DNA of 64,000 nt from Streptomyces dangxiongensis (GTDB lineage Bacteria; Actinomycetota; Actinomycetes; Streptomycetales; Streptomycetaceae): NCBI RefSeq assembly GCF_003675325.1, contig NZ_CP033073.1, forward strand, positions 3,162,001 through 3,226,000, in the 5' to 3' direction. A program made the translations under genes and the position numbers. The notes under the pieces were generated by a model, which did not search any database, was not told where the DNA came from, and worked only from the letters and a program-made list of their open reading frames with translations. Positions 8,971-17,010 of this stretch are shown here, piece by piece. The number at the start of each line of letters is the position of its first letter. Within the stretch, counting starts at the first letter, position 1.

Positions 8971-10191
8971 TTGGCGTCGCACCGCAAGCCGCGCCCCGGC
9001 GGAACCCCCGGAGCGGGCATCCGCACCCCCGCTCTCGCCACCGCCGCCCTCTCCTCCCTCGCCGTGCTCTCCCAGACCGCGGAGGCCGTTCCCGAGGCCG
9101 GTCACGGCAGGCCGAGCCCGGAGGAGGTCGAGCGGAAGATCGACGACCTCTACCGCCGGGCGGAGTCCGCGACCGGGACGGCCGGAGTGGCCGAGGCGCC
9201 GGCCGGCGCCCCACGGCGGCAGGCCGACAGCCTCCAGCGACTGCGTGACGAGGTCGCCCGGCGCGCGGCCCGGGCCCGCGCCGTCCCGGCCACCCGCGGC
9301 GCCACCCACGCCCGCCCCGGCACGGCCGCCCCCGCCCAGCGCCGCACCGCCCCCGCCCCTGACGCGGCCACCCTCCCGCCCACGCGGGGCGGGGACGCCG
9401 TGGCGCCCATGGGGAGCGTGGGCGCCGCAGCACCGGCGGAGGGCCGGGACGTCGTAGCACCCCGCTGGGGTGGGGGCGCCGTGGCACCGGCCCTGGTAGA
9501 CGACGTCACGACGCCCGCACCGACGGCCCCGACCGGAGGCGCCGCGACGCCGGGTCGGGGCGCGCCCGTCGCACCCCCCAGGCACACGGCGGGACCGGAC
9601 CGAAGCACACCCGTCATACCGCCCAGGCACGCCGGGGGGCAGGACCGGGGCGCACCCGTCATACCGCTCGTGGACGCCGTCGTATCGCCCGGGAACGCTC
9701 GGCCGGAGGTCGTCGCGCGGGATCCGAGGGACCCGAAGGCGGTGAAGGCAGCCGTGCAGCGAAAACTCGCCCACGCGCGCGTGGTGCTGGCGCGGCGGAC
9801 CGCCCCGGGCTCCGCGCCGTCCGGCGCAGACGCGGCCAAGGCCGGGAAGGCCGTCGCCTTCGCCCGGGCCCAGCTCGGCAAGCCGTGCGTGTGGGGTGCC
9901 GCCGGCCCCGGCTCCTACGACTGCTCGGGCCTGACCCAGGCCGCCTGGAAGTCCGCCGGCGTCACCCTGCCGCGTACCGCCCGTGACCAGGCCGCCGCCG
10001 GCACCACGGTCCCGCCGGCCGACGCCCGCCCCGGCGATCTCGTCCTCTTCCACGACGACCGCCGACACGTCGGGCTCTGCACGGGCGACGGCATGATGAT
10101 CCACGCGCCCAGACCGGGCGCGTACGTCCGTGAGGAACCGATGTCCTCCGCCGGCGAGTCGGCCGTCCACAGCGTGGTGCGGCCGGTCTGA
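8971..10191 (+). CDS. Secreted NlpC/P60 (C40) peptidoglycan hydrolase, riboswitch-controlled
   Basis: 406 residues from TTG at 8971, with GGAAGGAG ending 9 nt upstream. The N-terminus MASHRKPRPGG matches the second C40 protein in this window and supports the start. A signal peptide (about residues 20-40) is followed by a short helical part and a long low-complexity Ala/Pro/Arg linker with degenerate GAPVAPPRH/STPVIPPRH repeats. The C-terminal NlpC/P60 domain carries Cys318 in SYDCSGL, His in RRHVGL and a polar third residue near MIHAPR. It should cleave peptide stems of peptidoglycan. Expression is probably set by c-di-AMP through the upstream riboswitch. Confidence 0.9.
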   Translation: MASHRKPRPGGTPGAGIRTPALATAALSSLAVLSQTAEAVPEAGHGRPSPEEVERKIDDLYRRAESATGTAGVAEAPAGAPRRQADSLQRLRDEVARRAARARAVPATRGATHARPGTAAPAQRRTAPAPDAATLPPTRGGDAVAPMGSVGAAAPAEGRDVVAPRWGGGAVAPALVDDVTTPAPTAPTGGAATPGRGAPVAPPRHTAGPDRSTPVIPPRHAGGQDRGAPVIPLVDAVVSPGNARPEVVARDPRDPKAVKAAVQRKLAHARVVLARRTAPGSAPSGADAAKAGKAVAFARAQLGKPCVWGAAGPGSYDCSGLTQAAWKSAGVTLPRTARDQAAAGTTVPPADARPGDLVLFHDDRRHVGLCTGDGMMIHAPRPGAYVREEPMSSAGESAVHSVVRPV

Positions 10192-10200
10192 CCTACCGGG

Positions 10201-10227
10201 CCGGCGCGGGCCGGCCCTCCGCGCCGG
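10201..10227. terminator. Hairpin between convergent genes
   Basis: 9-bp perfect stem CCGGCGCGG/CCGCGCCGG with a 9-nt loop, between the C40 stop codon and the stop of the opposing membrane-protein gene. Confidence 0.65.
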
Positions 10228-10230
10228 GGG

Positions 10231-10584
10231 TCAGGTCCAGAGGACGGCGATGAAGATGTTCACCGTGGTCAGAAGGCCGACCAGCGCGAACTGGCCCTTG
10301 TCGATCCGCTCCTCGTCGCGCTTGACGTAGACCAGCCCGAGGATCACGATCAGCAGGGCCAGCTTCACGCCGATCTTCACGGTGTTGATGTGGTGGTCGT
10401 CGGCCTGGTTGAGGCCGAGCAGCGCCACACCGGTGACCAGCATGGTCAGCGCGCCGTGCAGCATCCCGGGCACGAACCGGGCCGTGCCCCGGCCCATCGC
10501 CTTCATCTGGGTGAGGAAACCGCCGAGCAGCGCGGCGATACCGACGATGTGCAGGCCGACGAAGAGATGGATGAGTACGTCCAT
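10231..10584 (-). CDS. Small four-helix integral membrane protein
   Basis: 117 residues from ATG at 10584. Four hydrophobic segments are evident: LIHLFVGLHIVGIAALLGGF, LHGALTMLVTGVALLGL, IGVKLALLIVILGLVYV, and FALVGLLTTVNIFIAVLW. A conserved-looking NQADDHHINTVKIGVK loop contains adjacent His and Asp residues that could bind metal or haem. I do not recognise a function; it resembles conserved actinobacterial membrane proteins of unknown role. The start is chosen as the first Met before the hydrophobic core; the reading frame is open further upstream but with poor coding character. It is convergent with the C40 gene. Confidence 0.75.
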   Translation of the reverse strand: MDVLIHLFVGLHIVGIAALLGGFLTQMKAMGRGTARFVPGMLHGALTMLVTGVALLGLNQADDHHINTVKIGVKLALLIVILGLVYVKRDEERIDKGQFALVGLLTTVNIFIAVLWT

Positions 10585-11017
10585 GGGGCCGGAGCCTAAC
10601 CAGGGGTGTCCCGCTCTCCCGTCACCGGCCCCACCCGAGGGACCGTGACGGGGGTCGGAGGCGCCGACGGCTGTCGTACATATGCGAGCCATAACACCCC
10701 AGCTCTCCCTTCTGTCCCACTTCCCGCGCTTTGATCATCACACAGCGTGAAGGAATCGTCTCCCCACGCGGGGAGGGATCACCTTCGGTCACATTCCGGT
10801 TCGCCGCGGACAGTTCCGTACAGTGCGTTACCAACTCGTCACCATCCGGCCTAACGTCGTCCCCAGGTGACCGGCTCCCCACGCCGCCCGGACCGGGGCG
10901 GCAGCCGGCCACCCGCGCCGAGAAGGACCCGGCGGCGGCCCGTTCCCCTGTGCGGACCGCCGCCGGGCGCACTGACCGCTCGACATACGAGCCGTACGGA
11001 AGGACGTGACGGTCCAG
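10585..11017. other. 433-bp intergenic region between divergent genes
   Basis: No credible gene. It holds a small hairpin at 10760-10775 (CTCCCC-ACGC-GGGGAG) and a larger one at 10928-10967 just before the second C40 gene. The ydaO riboswitch motifs found upstream of the first C40 gene are not present here. Confidence 0.6.
10928..10967 (+). promoter_or_regulatory. Stable leader hairpin upstream of second C40 gene
   Basis: CCCGGCGGCGG pairs perfectly with CCGCCGCCGGG (11 bp, 18-nt loop), ending 30 bp before the GGAAGG ribosome site. No T-tract follows, so it may be a translational or stability element rather than a terminator. Confidence 0.4.
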
Positions 11018-12079
11018 GTGGCAACGCACCGCAAGCCCCGGCAACGCTCGCTCAGTGGCCATACGGCTCGCACAGCCGCCACACTCGCCCTGGCGGGCGT
11101 GGCCACCGCGACGGGCTTCGACGGGACGGGCCACGCCGAGCCCGAGCTGACGCCCGGGCAGGTGAGGGCCGAGGTGAACCGCCTGTACCGGGAGGCCGAG
11201 ACGGCCACCGAGAAGTACGACGGGGCCGAGGAACAGTCGTCGGCGGCCCAGAGGCGGATCGCCGGGCTGCAGGACCAGGCCGCCCGCAGACAGCAGAGGC
11301 TCAGCTCGGCCCGCGACGCACTGGGCACGATCGCGGCGGCGCAGTACCGGGACGGCGGCGTCGACCCGGCCTGGCAGCTCGCCCTCTCCAGCGACCCCGA
11401 CCGATACCTGGACGACGCCGCGTTCGCGGAACGGGCCGGCCACCGGCAGGCCGCCGCCGTGTCCCGGGTGCGCGACCAACTGCGGGAGATCGAGCGGTTA
11501 CGCGGTGCCGCCCGCATCGAACTGAAGTCGCTGCGCTCACGGCAGGCCGAGCTGAACCGGCAGAAGAGGACCGTCACCGGCAAGCTGGACGAGGCCCGGC
11601 GGCTGCTCGCGCGACTGACGCCCCGGCAGCGGACCGAGGTCACCGACGCCGACGGCGGGAGCCGGCACGTCTCCCGGTCGGCCACGGGTCCGCGGGAGCC
11701 GATGCGGACCGGGGCCTTCCCTGCCGTCACCGCACGCGCGGCGGCGGCCGTCGCCTACGCCTACGGCAAACTGGGCACCCCTTATGTGTGGGGCGCGACC
11801 GGACCGAACGCCTTCGACTGCTCGGGACTGGTCCAGGCCGCCTACCGCTCGGCCGGCATCTCCCTGCCCCGCACCACCTACGCCCAGATCGCCGCGGGCC
11901 GGCGGGTGGCCCGCTCCGAACTCCAGCCGGGCGACCTGGTGTTCTTCTACTCCGGGATCAGTCACGTCGGCATCTACGTGGGCAACGGCCAGATGATCCA
12001 CGCCCCGAACCCGTCGGCCCCCGTCCGCCTGGCCCCGGTCGATCAGATGCCGTTCGCGGGAGCGACCCGGGTGGCGTGA
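11018..12079 (+). CDS. Secreted NlpC/P60 (C40) hydrolase with coiled-coil N-domain
   Basis: 353 residues. I place the start at GTG 11018 (VATHRKPRQ), because it matches the start of the neighbouring C40 paralogue; GTG at 11006 is closer to the GGAAGG ribosome site and is the alternative. A signal region ending near TGHAEP is followed by a long coiled coil (about 40-195: VRAEVNRLYREAE, ELNRQKRTVTGKLDEA), as in RipA-like hydrolases. The C40 domain has Cys268 in AFDCSGLV, His in SHVGIYVG and a third His in MIHAPNPS. It should cleave peptidoglycan stems during growth or sporulation. Confidence 0.9.
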   Translation: MATHRKPRQRSLSGHTARTAATLALAGVATATGFDGTGHAEPELTPGQVRAEVNRLYREAETATEKYDGAEEQSSAAQRRIAGLQDQAARRQQRLSSARDALGTIAAAQYRDGGVDPAWQLALSSDPDRYLDDAAFAERAGHRQAAAVSRVRDQLREIERLRGAARIELKSLRSRQAELNRQKRTVTGKLDEARRLLARLTPRQRTEVTDADGGSRHVSRSATGPREPMRTGAFPAVTARAAAAVAYAYGKLGTPYVWGATGPNAFDCSGLVQAAYRSAGISLPRTTYAQIAAGRRVARSELQPGDLVFFYSGISHVGIYVGNGQMIHAPNPSAPVRLAPVDQMPFAGATRVA

Positions 12080-12152
12080 GGGTCCGCACCAGGGGGGTGA
12101 GGGACGGCACCAGTGTCTCGGGTGGAGCGAGGGCCAAGGGGAGGTGCCGCAA

Positions 12153-12187
12153 GGGTCAGGGGTCAGGGGTCAGGGGTCAGGGGTCAG
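12153..12187. repeat. Five tandem copies of a 7-bp unit
   Basis: GGGTCAG is repeated five times without interruption. The last copy contains the stop codon of the response-regulator gene on the minus strand. Confidence 0.9.
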
Positions 12188-12929
12188 ACCAGTCGGCGGG
12201 CGGTCGCCCAGCGGGTCAGCTCATGACGGTTGGACAGCTGGAGCTTGCGCAGGACCGCCGAGACATGGGACTCGACCGTCTTGACCGAGATGAATAGCTG
12301 CTTGGCGATCTCCTTGTAGGCGTAACCGCGGGCGATCAGACGCAGTACCTCGCGTTCGCGCTGGGTGAGGCGGTCCAGGTCCTCGTCCACCGGCGGGGCG
12401 TCGGTCGAGGCGAAGGCGTCCAGGACGAACCCGGCCAGCCGCGGGGAGAAGACGGCGTCGCCCTCCTGGACGCGGAAGACCGAGTCGACCAGGTCGGTGC
12501 CGGTGATCGTCTTGGTGACATAGCCGCGGGCGCCACCACGGATCACCCGATCACGTCCTCCGCCGCGTCCGACACGGACAGCGCCAGGAAACGGACGGGC
12601 CGCTCGGGGTCCGCCATCAGGGCCGCACACCGGCGCAGCACCTCGACCCCGCCGCCGCCCGGCAGGTGGACGTCGAGGAGGACCACCTCGGGCCGGGTCG
12701 CGGTGATGACCGAGACCGCCTCATCGACGTCCGCGGCCTCGCCGACCACCTCGACCCCGGTCTCGGCGGTCCGGCCGATCTCTGCCCGGACGCCGGTACG
12801 GAACATCCGGTGGTCGTCCACGAGCACCACCCGTACCTGCCGCCCGTCCACGCCCCCGCCTTCGGACCGCTCGGTCCCTGGCGCCTCCGCAGCCCCCGCC
12901 GTGCCGTTCGCCTCGGTCGCGTCGCTCAT
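12184..12929 (-). pseudogene. NarL/LuxR-type response regulator, frameshifted (paired with PspC kinase)
   Basis: The 5' frame (12929-12543) codes a receiver: DDHRMFRTGV carries the acidic pocket, LLDVHLPGGGG the phospho-Asp, and it stops after AAEDVIG. The other frame resumes at once with RGGARGYVTKTITG (conserved Lys) and ends in a LuxR helix-turn-helix (LTQREREVLRLIARGYAYKEIA). One missing base near 12546 separates the halves; restoring it gives 248 residues and the expected DVIGVIRGGARGY. The start overlaps the kinase stop by 4 bp, so the two are translationally coupled. A sequencing indel is the likeliest cause; loss of function in this strain is the alternative. Confidence 0.85.
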
Positions 12930-14215
12930 GACGTCCTCTCCGCCCTCTCCATCTCCAGCTCGACCTCGGTCCCGCCCCCCGGCACCGCCCGCAGCCGGGC
13001 CGTACCGCCGTTGCGTTCCATACGGCCGATGATCGATTCTCTGACGCCCATGCGGTCGGCGGGTATCGAGTCGAGATCGAAGCCGGGGCCCCGGTCACGC
13101 ACGGACACGAAGACCGACTTCCCCTCGACTTCGGCGTACACCTGTACGGCACCGCCGTCGCCACCGTACTTGGCGGCGTTCACCATCGCCTCGCGCGCCG
13201 CCTGCATCTGCGCCCCGGTCCTGTCGTCCAGCGGGCAGTCACCGACGATGACGACCTCTATGGGCACACCGTGCTTGTCCTCCACCTCGGCGGCGTTGCG
13301 CCGCACCGCCTCGGCGATCGTGTCCGGTTCGTCCTCCTCGTCCTTGCCGGTGCCCTCCGGCTTGTACAGCCAGGTGCGCAGGTCGCGCTCCTGGGCGCGA
13401 GCGAGACGGCGCACCTCGCTCACGTTGTCGGCGTTGCGCTGGATCAGGGTGAGGGTGTGCAGCACGGAGTCGTGCACATGGGCGGCGACCTCCGCGCGTT
13501 CCTGGGCGCGGATGCGCATCAGGCGCTCCTCGGACAGGTCCTGGGTCATGCGGACCAGATACGGCCCGGCGAGCAGGGTGATGCCCACCAGAACGGCGAG
13601 CGCGGCCTGGAGGACGGCGCCGAGGTGGGCGGTCGAGCCCTGGAGGACGAAGACGGCCGAGACACCGGCCGTGACGAGCAGGACACCACCGGCGGCCCGC
13701 AGCAGCGTGAGGGTACGGCGCCGGCGGCCGACCTCGACCCAGCGGGCCCGGCGGGCGTTGTCCGCCTGGCGCCAGACGAGGGCGACACCGGCAGCGACGA
13801 GCACGGCGGGCACGAGATAGGCCTTGGCCGGGCCGCCGAGGTTGACGCTGCCTACGAAGACCATGGACACGATGACCATGAGGAGCAGCGCGGCGATCTG
13901 TCCCCGGTCCGGCTTGCGGGCCACCAGCTTGCGCCGACCGTCCGGCGAGGTCTCCGTGCCCACCAGCGACGGTTTCTGGCCGCCGACGCCGCCGATGCCG
14001 AGCGGGACGAAGAACCAGAACGCCGCGTACAGCAGCGCTCCGAGTCCGTCTGCCATGAACAGGCCGACGAAGACGAGCCGCACCCAGACGACGGGCAGCC
14101 CGAGATGCCCGGCGAGGCCCCGCGCCACTCCGCCGAGCCAGCGTCCGTCGCTGCTGCGGTAGAGCTTGCGCGGCGGCCGCGGGTCGTCGAGGGGCGGGCT
14201 TGCGGCTTCCGGCAT
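12926..14215 (-). CDS. PspC-domain sensor histidine kinase
   Basis: 429 residues. The N-terminal PspC domain (KLYRSSDGRWLGGVARGLAGHLG, about 15-75) contains the first membrane pass and is followed by further hydrophobic segments (IAALLLMVIVSMVFVG, YLVPAVLVAAGVALVW, LAVLVGITLLAGPYLV). The dimerisation segment has a likely phospho-His in AHVHDSVLHTL, and the ATPase domain has REAMVNAAKYG, DRGPGFD and GGGTEVELEM. It is a NarL-class kinase without a large sensor loop, so PspC and the membrane helices may sense envelope state. It is coupled to the response-regulator gene. An upstream in-frame start at 14251 is possible. Confidence 0.88.
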   Translation of the reverse strand: MPEAASPPLDDPRPPRKLYRSSDGRWLGGVARGLAGHLGLPVVWVRLVFVGLFMADGLGALLYAAFWFFVPLGIGGVGGQKPSLVGTETSPDGRRKLVARKPDRGQIAALLLMVIVSMVFVGSVNLGGPAKAYLVPAVLVAAGVALVWRQADNARRARWVEVGRRRRTLTLLRAAGGVLLVTAGVSAVFVLQGSTAHLGAVLQAALAVLVGITLLAGPYLVRMTQDLSEERLMRIRAQERAEVAAHVHDSVLHTLTLIQRNADNVSEVRRLARAQERDLRTWLYKPEGTGKDEEDEPDTIAEAVRRNAAEVEDKHGVPIEVVIVGDCPLDDRTGAQMQAAREAMVNAAKYGGDGGAVQVYAEVEGKSVFVSVRDRGPGFDLDSIPADRMGVRESIIGRMERNGGTARLRAVPGGGTEVELEMERAERTS

Positions 14216-14426
14216 GGCATTGATGGTCACACGGCCGGTGGGGCAGGGCATCAGGGTCGGCCCCCGAGACGCCCCTGATCTTCCGCCGGAGCCGGCCGGG
14301 GTGGGCGGACCGTCGGGCGGCCGGTGCCGGTCGAACGTCTCCCCGTTCCGTCTCGGGGCCGATTTCAGGGTCGGGCCAGGGTTGTCCCGACTGCCGCCGG
14401 GGCGGGCGGGCCGTCACCATGGACGC

Positions 14427-15941
14427 ATGACGGATCACGAGCACGCCGCGACGGGTCCGGGACCCGGCTCCGGCCCGCGCCCGGCCCCGGGCACCGGGCC
14501 GACGGATGCCGCGCCCGCCGCGACGGGGAAGGCAGGAGCGGCCGGCCCGGGCACCCACACCCACGCCCACAGCGACACCGACACCGACGCCGGGACCAAT
14601 GCCTCCACCGCTGCCGGCAGCGGCACCGGCGGCGAGGCCGACGAGCGGGAAGGACGGCAGGACGCCACCGCGGTCTCCGAGCGGTTCCGGCGCGACCGCG
14701 GACACAAGATGATCGCGGGCGTGTGCGCGGGGCTGGGACGGCAGACCGACATGGATCCGGTGATCTTCCGGATCACCCTGGCCGTGCTGTCGGCGACCGG
14801 CGGTCTGGGCCTCATCTTCTACGGCTTCGCCTGGCTGCTGGTGCCGTACGAGGACGAGGAGGAGAACGAACTCCGCAAGCTGTTCACGGGCCGCGTCGAC
14901 GGCCAGGCGCTGGCCGCCGTGCTGTTCGCGCTGGTCGGCTGCGGGATCTTCCTGACGATGCTGAGAAACGGCGGGGTGCTGGCCTTCGCCGCGGTGCTCT
15001 CGCTGCTGCTCGCGGGCGCCGGGTACTGGTCGCGGCGCCGTTACGCCCCCGACGCCGACCCACTGGCCGCGCAGGCCGCCGCCGACGCCCCGCCGGAGGC
15101 CCAGGCGCCGCCGGTCGTCACCTACCCGTCCTGGTGGCGGGACCCGATCGTCAAGGACGGCACCCATGTCGGCGGCACCGGCTATCTGTGGGGGCCCGGC
15201 GACGCCCGGGACCGGGACCTCACCTCGGTCGTCGACATCGGCATCGCCACCCCCTGGACGCATCAGGGGTCCGTACGGCCGCCCCGCACCGAGCCCCCGA
15301 TACCGCGCGGCCCCCGCTGGATCGGTGGCCGGCTGTTCCTGCTGGCCCTGCTGGCGGGCGGCCTGGGCAGCGGGCTCAGCTGGGACAGCCACCCGCTGGG
15401 CACCAGCCTCCAGACCGGACTGGCGTGCGCGCTGGCGGTGTTCGGCCTGGGTATCGCGTTCAGCGCGTTCCTGGGCCGGACCGGGGCGGGCACGGTGTTC
15501 CTGGCGCTCGTCACGGCGGCCCTCCTGGCCGGGGCGGTGGCCCTGCCCCGGGACATCACCGGCGACTGGAGAGAGATGTCCTGGAAACCGGCCGCCGCAG
15601 CCCAGCTACGGTCGGCGTACGACCTCGGCACCGGCCGGGGCACCCTGGACCTGACCCGGGTGCATCCGGGCGAGGGGCAGACGGTCGCCGCGGACGTCCG
15701 GGTGGGCGCGGGACAGCTCAAGGTGATCGTGCCGGCGGACGCGACCGTGCGGATGAGCATCGATGTGGGCGTGGGCGACATCCGGTTGCCCGGGGACAGC
15801 GGAAGGGACGTGGACGTGAAACCCGGCAGGCACAAGGACATGACGCTGGTGCCGGCCGAGGGTGCCGGGGACGCAGGCACGCTGGACCTGACGCTCGGCG
15901 TCGGAGTGGGACAGGTGGAGGTCAGCCGTGCTGCGTCATGA
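14427..15941 (+). CDS. PspC-domain membrane protein with LiaF-like C-terminus
   Basis: 504 residues from ATG at 14427. After a Thr/Gly/Pro-rich first 75 residues comes a PspC domain (FRRDRGHKMIAGVCAGLGR) whose hydrophobic segment ends LIFYGFAWLLVPYEDEEE. Five or more membrane helices follow, then a soluble C-terminal domain (about 400-504) made of short beta repeats (TVAADVRVGAGQLKVIVP, GVGDIRLPGDSG, LGVGVGQVEVSR) that resembles the LiaF/cell-wall-active-antibiotic response domain. It is divergent from the PspC kinase pair, so the three genes look like one envelope-stress module in which this protein may modulate the kinase. Confidence 0.85.
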   Translation: MTDHEHAATGPGPGSGPRPAPGTGPTDAAPAATGKAGAAGPGTHTHAHSDTDTDAGTNASTAAGSGTGGEADEREGRQDATAVSERFRRDRGHKMIAGVCAGLGRQTDMDPVIFRITLAVLSATGGLGLIFYGFAWLLVPYEDEEENELRKLFTGRVDGQALAAVLFALVGCGIFLTMLRNGGVLAFAAVLSLLLAGAGYWSRRRYAPDADPLAAQAAADAPPEAQAPPVVTYPSWWRDPIVKDGTHVGGTGYLWGPGDARDRDLTSVVDIGIATPWTHQGSVRPPRTEPPIPRGPRWIGGRLFLLALLAGGLGSGLSWDSHPLGTSLQTGLACALAVFGLGIAFSAFLGRTGAGTVFLALVTAALLAGAVALPRDITGDWREMSWKPAAAAQLRSAYDLGTGRGTLDLTRVHPGEGQTVAADVRVGAGQLKVIVPADATVRMSIDVGVGDIRLPGDSGRDVDVKPGRHKDMTLVPAEGAGDAGTLDLTLGVGVGQVEVSRAAS

Positions 15942-16137
15942 GTTCCAGCCCGGGAAGCTGGTCGCCGGGCTCTTCCTCACCGCCACCGGCGCCCTGTACG
16001 CGGGGGACGCGGGCGGCCTGTGGGACACACCGTGGTTCGCGGTCGTGCCGCTCGTGGTGGGCGGTCTCTGCCTGGCCGGCATCACGGCCGCCCTGACCCG
16101 GGGGATGCGCAGACGCGGGGGTGCCGAGGGCGGTTAG
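15928..16137 (+). CDS. 69-residue small membrane protein
   Basis: GTG start at 15928 with GGAGG 7 nt upstream, overlapping the end of the PspC gene by 14 bp. Two hydrophobic segments (KLVAGLFLTATGALYAG and VVPLVVGGLCLAGITAAL) and a basic end (RGMRRRG) indicate a two-pass inner-membrane protein. Overlap and a strong ribosome site suggest co-expression with the PspC protein; a role as its small partner is inference. It ends 4 bp into the convergent DoxX gene. Confidence 0.75.
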   Translation: MLRHEFQPGKLVAGLFLTATGALYAGDAGGLWDTPWFAVVPLVVGGLCLAGITAALTRGMRRRGGAEGG

Positions 16138-16661
16138 CGGTAGCCGCCGGCCCGCTGCCGCCGGGCCCGCCAGGCCGCGTCCAGGGAGAGGTACGGGGCA
16201 CCGGCGAGCACGAGGGGGAGCCAGGCCATCAGGTAGGCGAGGTCGTTGCCGTAGTAGTAGGGGGTGGTGGCCCAGCTCACCGTGAGCCAGAGGCTGAGCG
16301 AGATCAGCGCGCCGCCGAGCGCGGCCAGCCGGCCGAAGAGACCCAGCAGGGTGCCGATGCCGACGGCCAGCTCGGCGAGGGCGATGGCGTAGCCGAAGCC
16401 GACCGGGCTCTTCAGGGCCAGGTCGATCAGGGCCGGGACGGCGGCGGAGCCGCGGGCCGCGCGGAGGGTCTCGCCGATCGAGCCGACACCGCTGGAGTGG
16501 AGGAACGCGCTGTCGGTGAGCTTGTTCAGGCCGGCGTAGACGAAGGTGACCCCGAGGAAGACGCGCAGCGGCAGCAGGGCGTAGTGGGTGGCGGCGTCCC
16601 GCCAGGGACGGGGACCGTTCAGGCGGTTGGTGTACGTGTCCGTCCGCATGCCGTGAGTCAT
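16134..16661 (-). CDS. DoxX family membrane protein
   Basis: 175 residues from ATG at 16661. Four hydrophobic segments are seen, starting LLPLRVFLGVTFVYAGLNKL, typical of DoxX, with the usual Lys/Asp after the first helix (NKLTD). Later helices include IALAELAVGIGTLLGLFGRLAALGG and LISLSLWLTVSWA. DoxX proteins are linked to thiosulfate:quinone oxidoreductases, redox stress or simple membrane scaffolds; which applies here is not visible. An in-frame Met at 16649 is a possible later start. It is convergent with the small membrane-protein gene. Confidence 0.85.
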   Translation of the reverse strand: MTHGMRTDTYTNRLNGPRPWRDAATHYALLPLRVFLGVTFVYAGLNKLTDSAFLHSSGVGSIGETLRAARGSAAVPALIDLALKSPVGFGYAIALAELAVGIGTLLGLFGRLAALGGALISLSLWLTVSWATTPYYYGNDLAYLMAWLPLVLAGAPYLSLDAAWRARRQRAGGYR

Positions 16662-17010
16662 CGCTGCCAGCCGCCTCTCGCCCACCGTGCACCCCTGGTT
16701 TGACGATACGTATGGCGAAGGGAGCCCGTTCAATCCTGTCCCGGTCGATTCTCCGGATTTCCGAGGTTCGTGTGGATGGCGGGGTGGGTGGGGACCGACG
16801 GGTCCGGCCCGGAGGCGTGCCGTGCCGGATTCACCTCACTCTCCCTCCAACGGCACCCCGTCTTCCCTCTCGCCCCTCGCCGCCATCCCGTACGCCCTCT
16901 CGCCCCTCGCCGCCACCCCGTACGCCCTCTCGCCCCTCACCCTCGCCCCGTACGCCCCACACGGCCCCCCCCCCAGAATCACCTCTCTCATCGCACCGCT
17001 CCCCCGTCGC
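16662..17010. other. 349-bp intergenic stretch with tandem repeat
   Basis: Open frames here have poor coding character. The only structure seen is the 30-bp tandem repeat described separately and long pyrimidine runs. Confidence 0.6.
16865..16954. repeat. 30-bp tandem repeat, three copies
   Basis: Units at 16865-16894, 16895-16924 and 16925-16954 begin CCCTCTCGCCCCTC and end CCCGTACG. The first two differ at one base and the third is more diverged. It lies between the DoxX start and the stop of a membrane-protein gene. Confidence 0.9.

Noticed and set aside
9245..9881. Alternative genes inside the low-complexity linker of the first C40 peptidase
   Set aside because: All are overlapping frames of a Pro/Ala-rich linker.
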